Assembly: GCA_964468125.1 (NCBI GenBank)
Contig: CAYXVF010000131.1
Span: forward strand, 1 to 14,645
Reading direction: 5' to 3'
From: CAYXVF01 sp964468125
GTDB taxonomy: Bacteria; Myxococcota; XYA12-FULL-58-9; CAYXVF01
DNA length: 14,645 bases
Part shown: piece after piece, positions 14,614 through 14,645 of the stretch
How positions within the stretch are numbered: position 1 is the first letter of the stretch
How the letters are laid out: the number at the start of each line of letters is the position of its first letter
Notes under the pieces: generated by a model
What the model saw: the letters and a program-made list of their open reading frames with translations, nothing else
Databases searched by the model: none
Told to the model about the DNA's origin: nothing
Program-made: the position numbers and the translations under genes

Positions 14614-14645
14614 TACCAACCGGCAATACCTGATACATCGATTGG

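Noticed and set aside
14480..14645. c-di-GMP-I or SAM-type riboswitch upstream of mtnD
   Set aside because: On the minus strand a GGACGC...AAGCTACG stretch is faintly like a c-di-GMP-I core, but the conserved GCAAACC-type and GGTTGCCG-type elements and the pairing helices cannot be assembled. No SAM riboswitch pattern was seen.

Overview
The window reads like a chromosomal stretch of a high-GC Gram-negative bacterium rich in surface proteins. It most resembles Myxococcota or related former Deltaproteobacteria. That placement is an inference from several traits: a long lipoprotein with tandem DxDCDG/DCDDxD repeats, a leucine-rich/Calx-beta/lamin-tail lipoprotein, OprP-like porins, and codons with strong G/C preference at third positions. 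Nothing in the window fixes the taxon. I see no rRNA, tRNA, CRISPR array, integrase or transposase. A run of 100 Ns (1451-1550) is an assembly gap inside a coding repeat array.

Layout, left to right. 1-309 holds no assignable gene, but has an 11-bp stem-loop (270-297) just past the end of a 156-residue orphan protein (310-780, minus). A 227-bp intergenic region separates that gene from a divergent plus-strand giant lipoprotein gene (1008-4236). Its product has about eleven 25-residue Asp/Cys repeats, an Ig-like domain and about twelve beta-propeller blades, and it is split by the gap. Convergent to it is a minus-strand three-gene operon (8585 to 4244): an LRR/Calx-beta/lamin-tail lipoprotein, a DcuC-family C4-dicarboxylate carrier, and a fumarase/aspartase-superfamily lyase related to PurB/PcaB. 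The genes are separated by only 6 and 13 bp. Divergent from this operon is a lipoprotein alpha/beta hydrolase (8659-9531, plus).

Next, on the minus strand, comes a tightly coupled porin - M14 carboxypeptidase lipoprotein - porin operon (13853 to 9545), with junctions overlapping by 1 and 4 bases. The window closes with acireductone dioxygenase mtnD (14460 to 13918, minus), which has its own intrinsic terminator and an upstream region holding three short dyads.

Inferred biology: nearly everything except mtnD and the 156-residue protein is predicted to be exported or membrane-bound. The lyase next to a DcuC carrier suggests catabolism or production of a compound whose cleavage yields fumarate or another C4-dicarboxylate. 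The peptidase between two paralogous porins suggests surface or periplasmic peptide trimming coupled to outer-membrane diffusion. No classical defence or mobile system is visible. The most unusual items are the Met- and Cys-rich repeat/propeller lipoprotein, the porin-peptidase-porin operon, and the lyase-transporter pair with altered active-site signatures.
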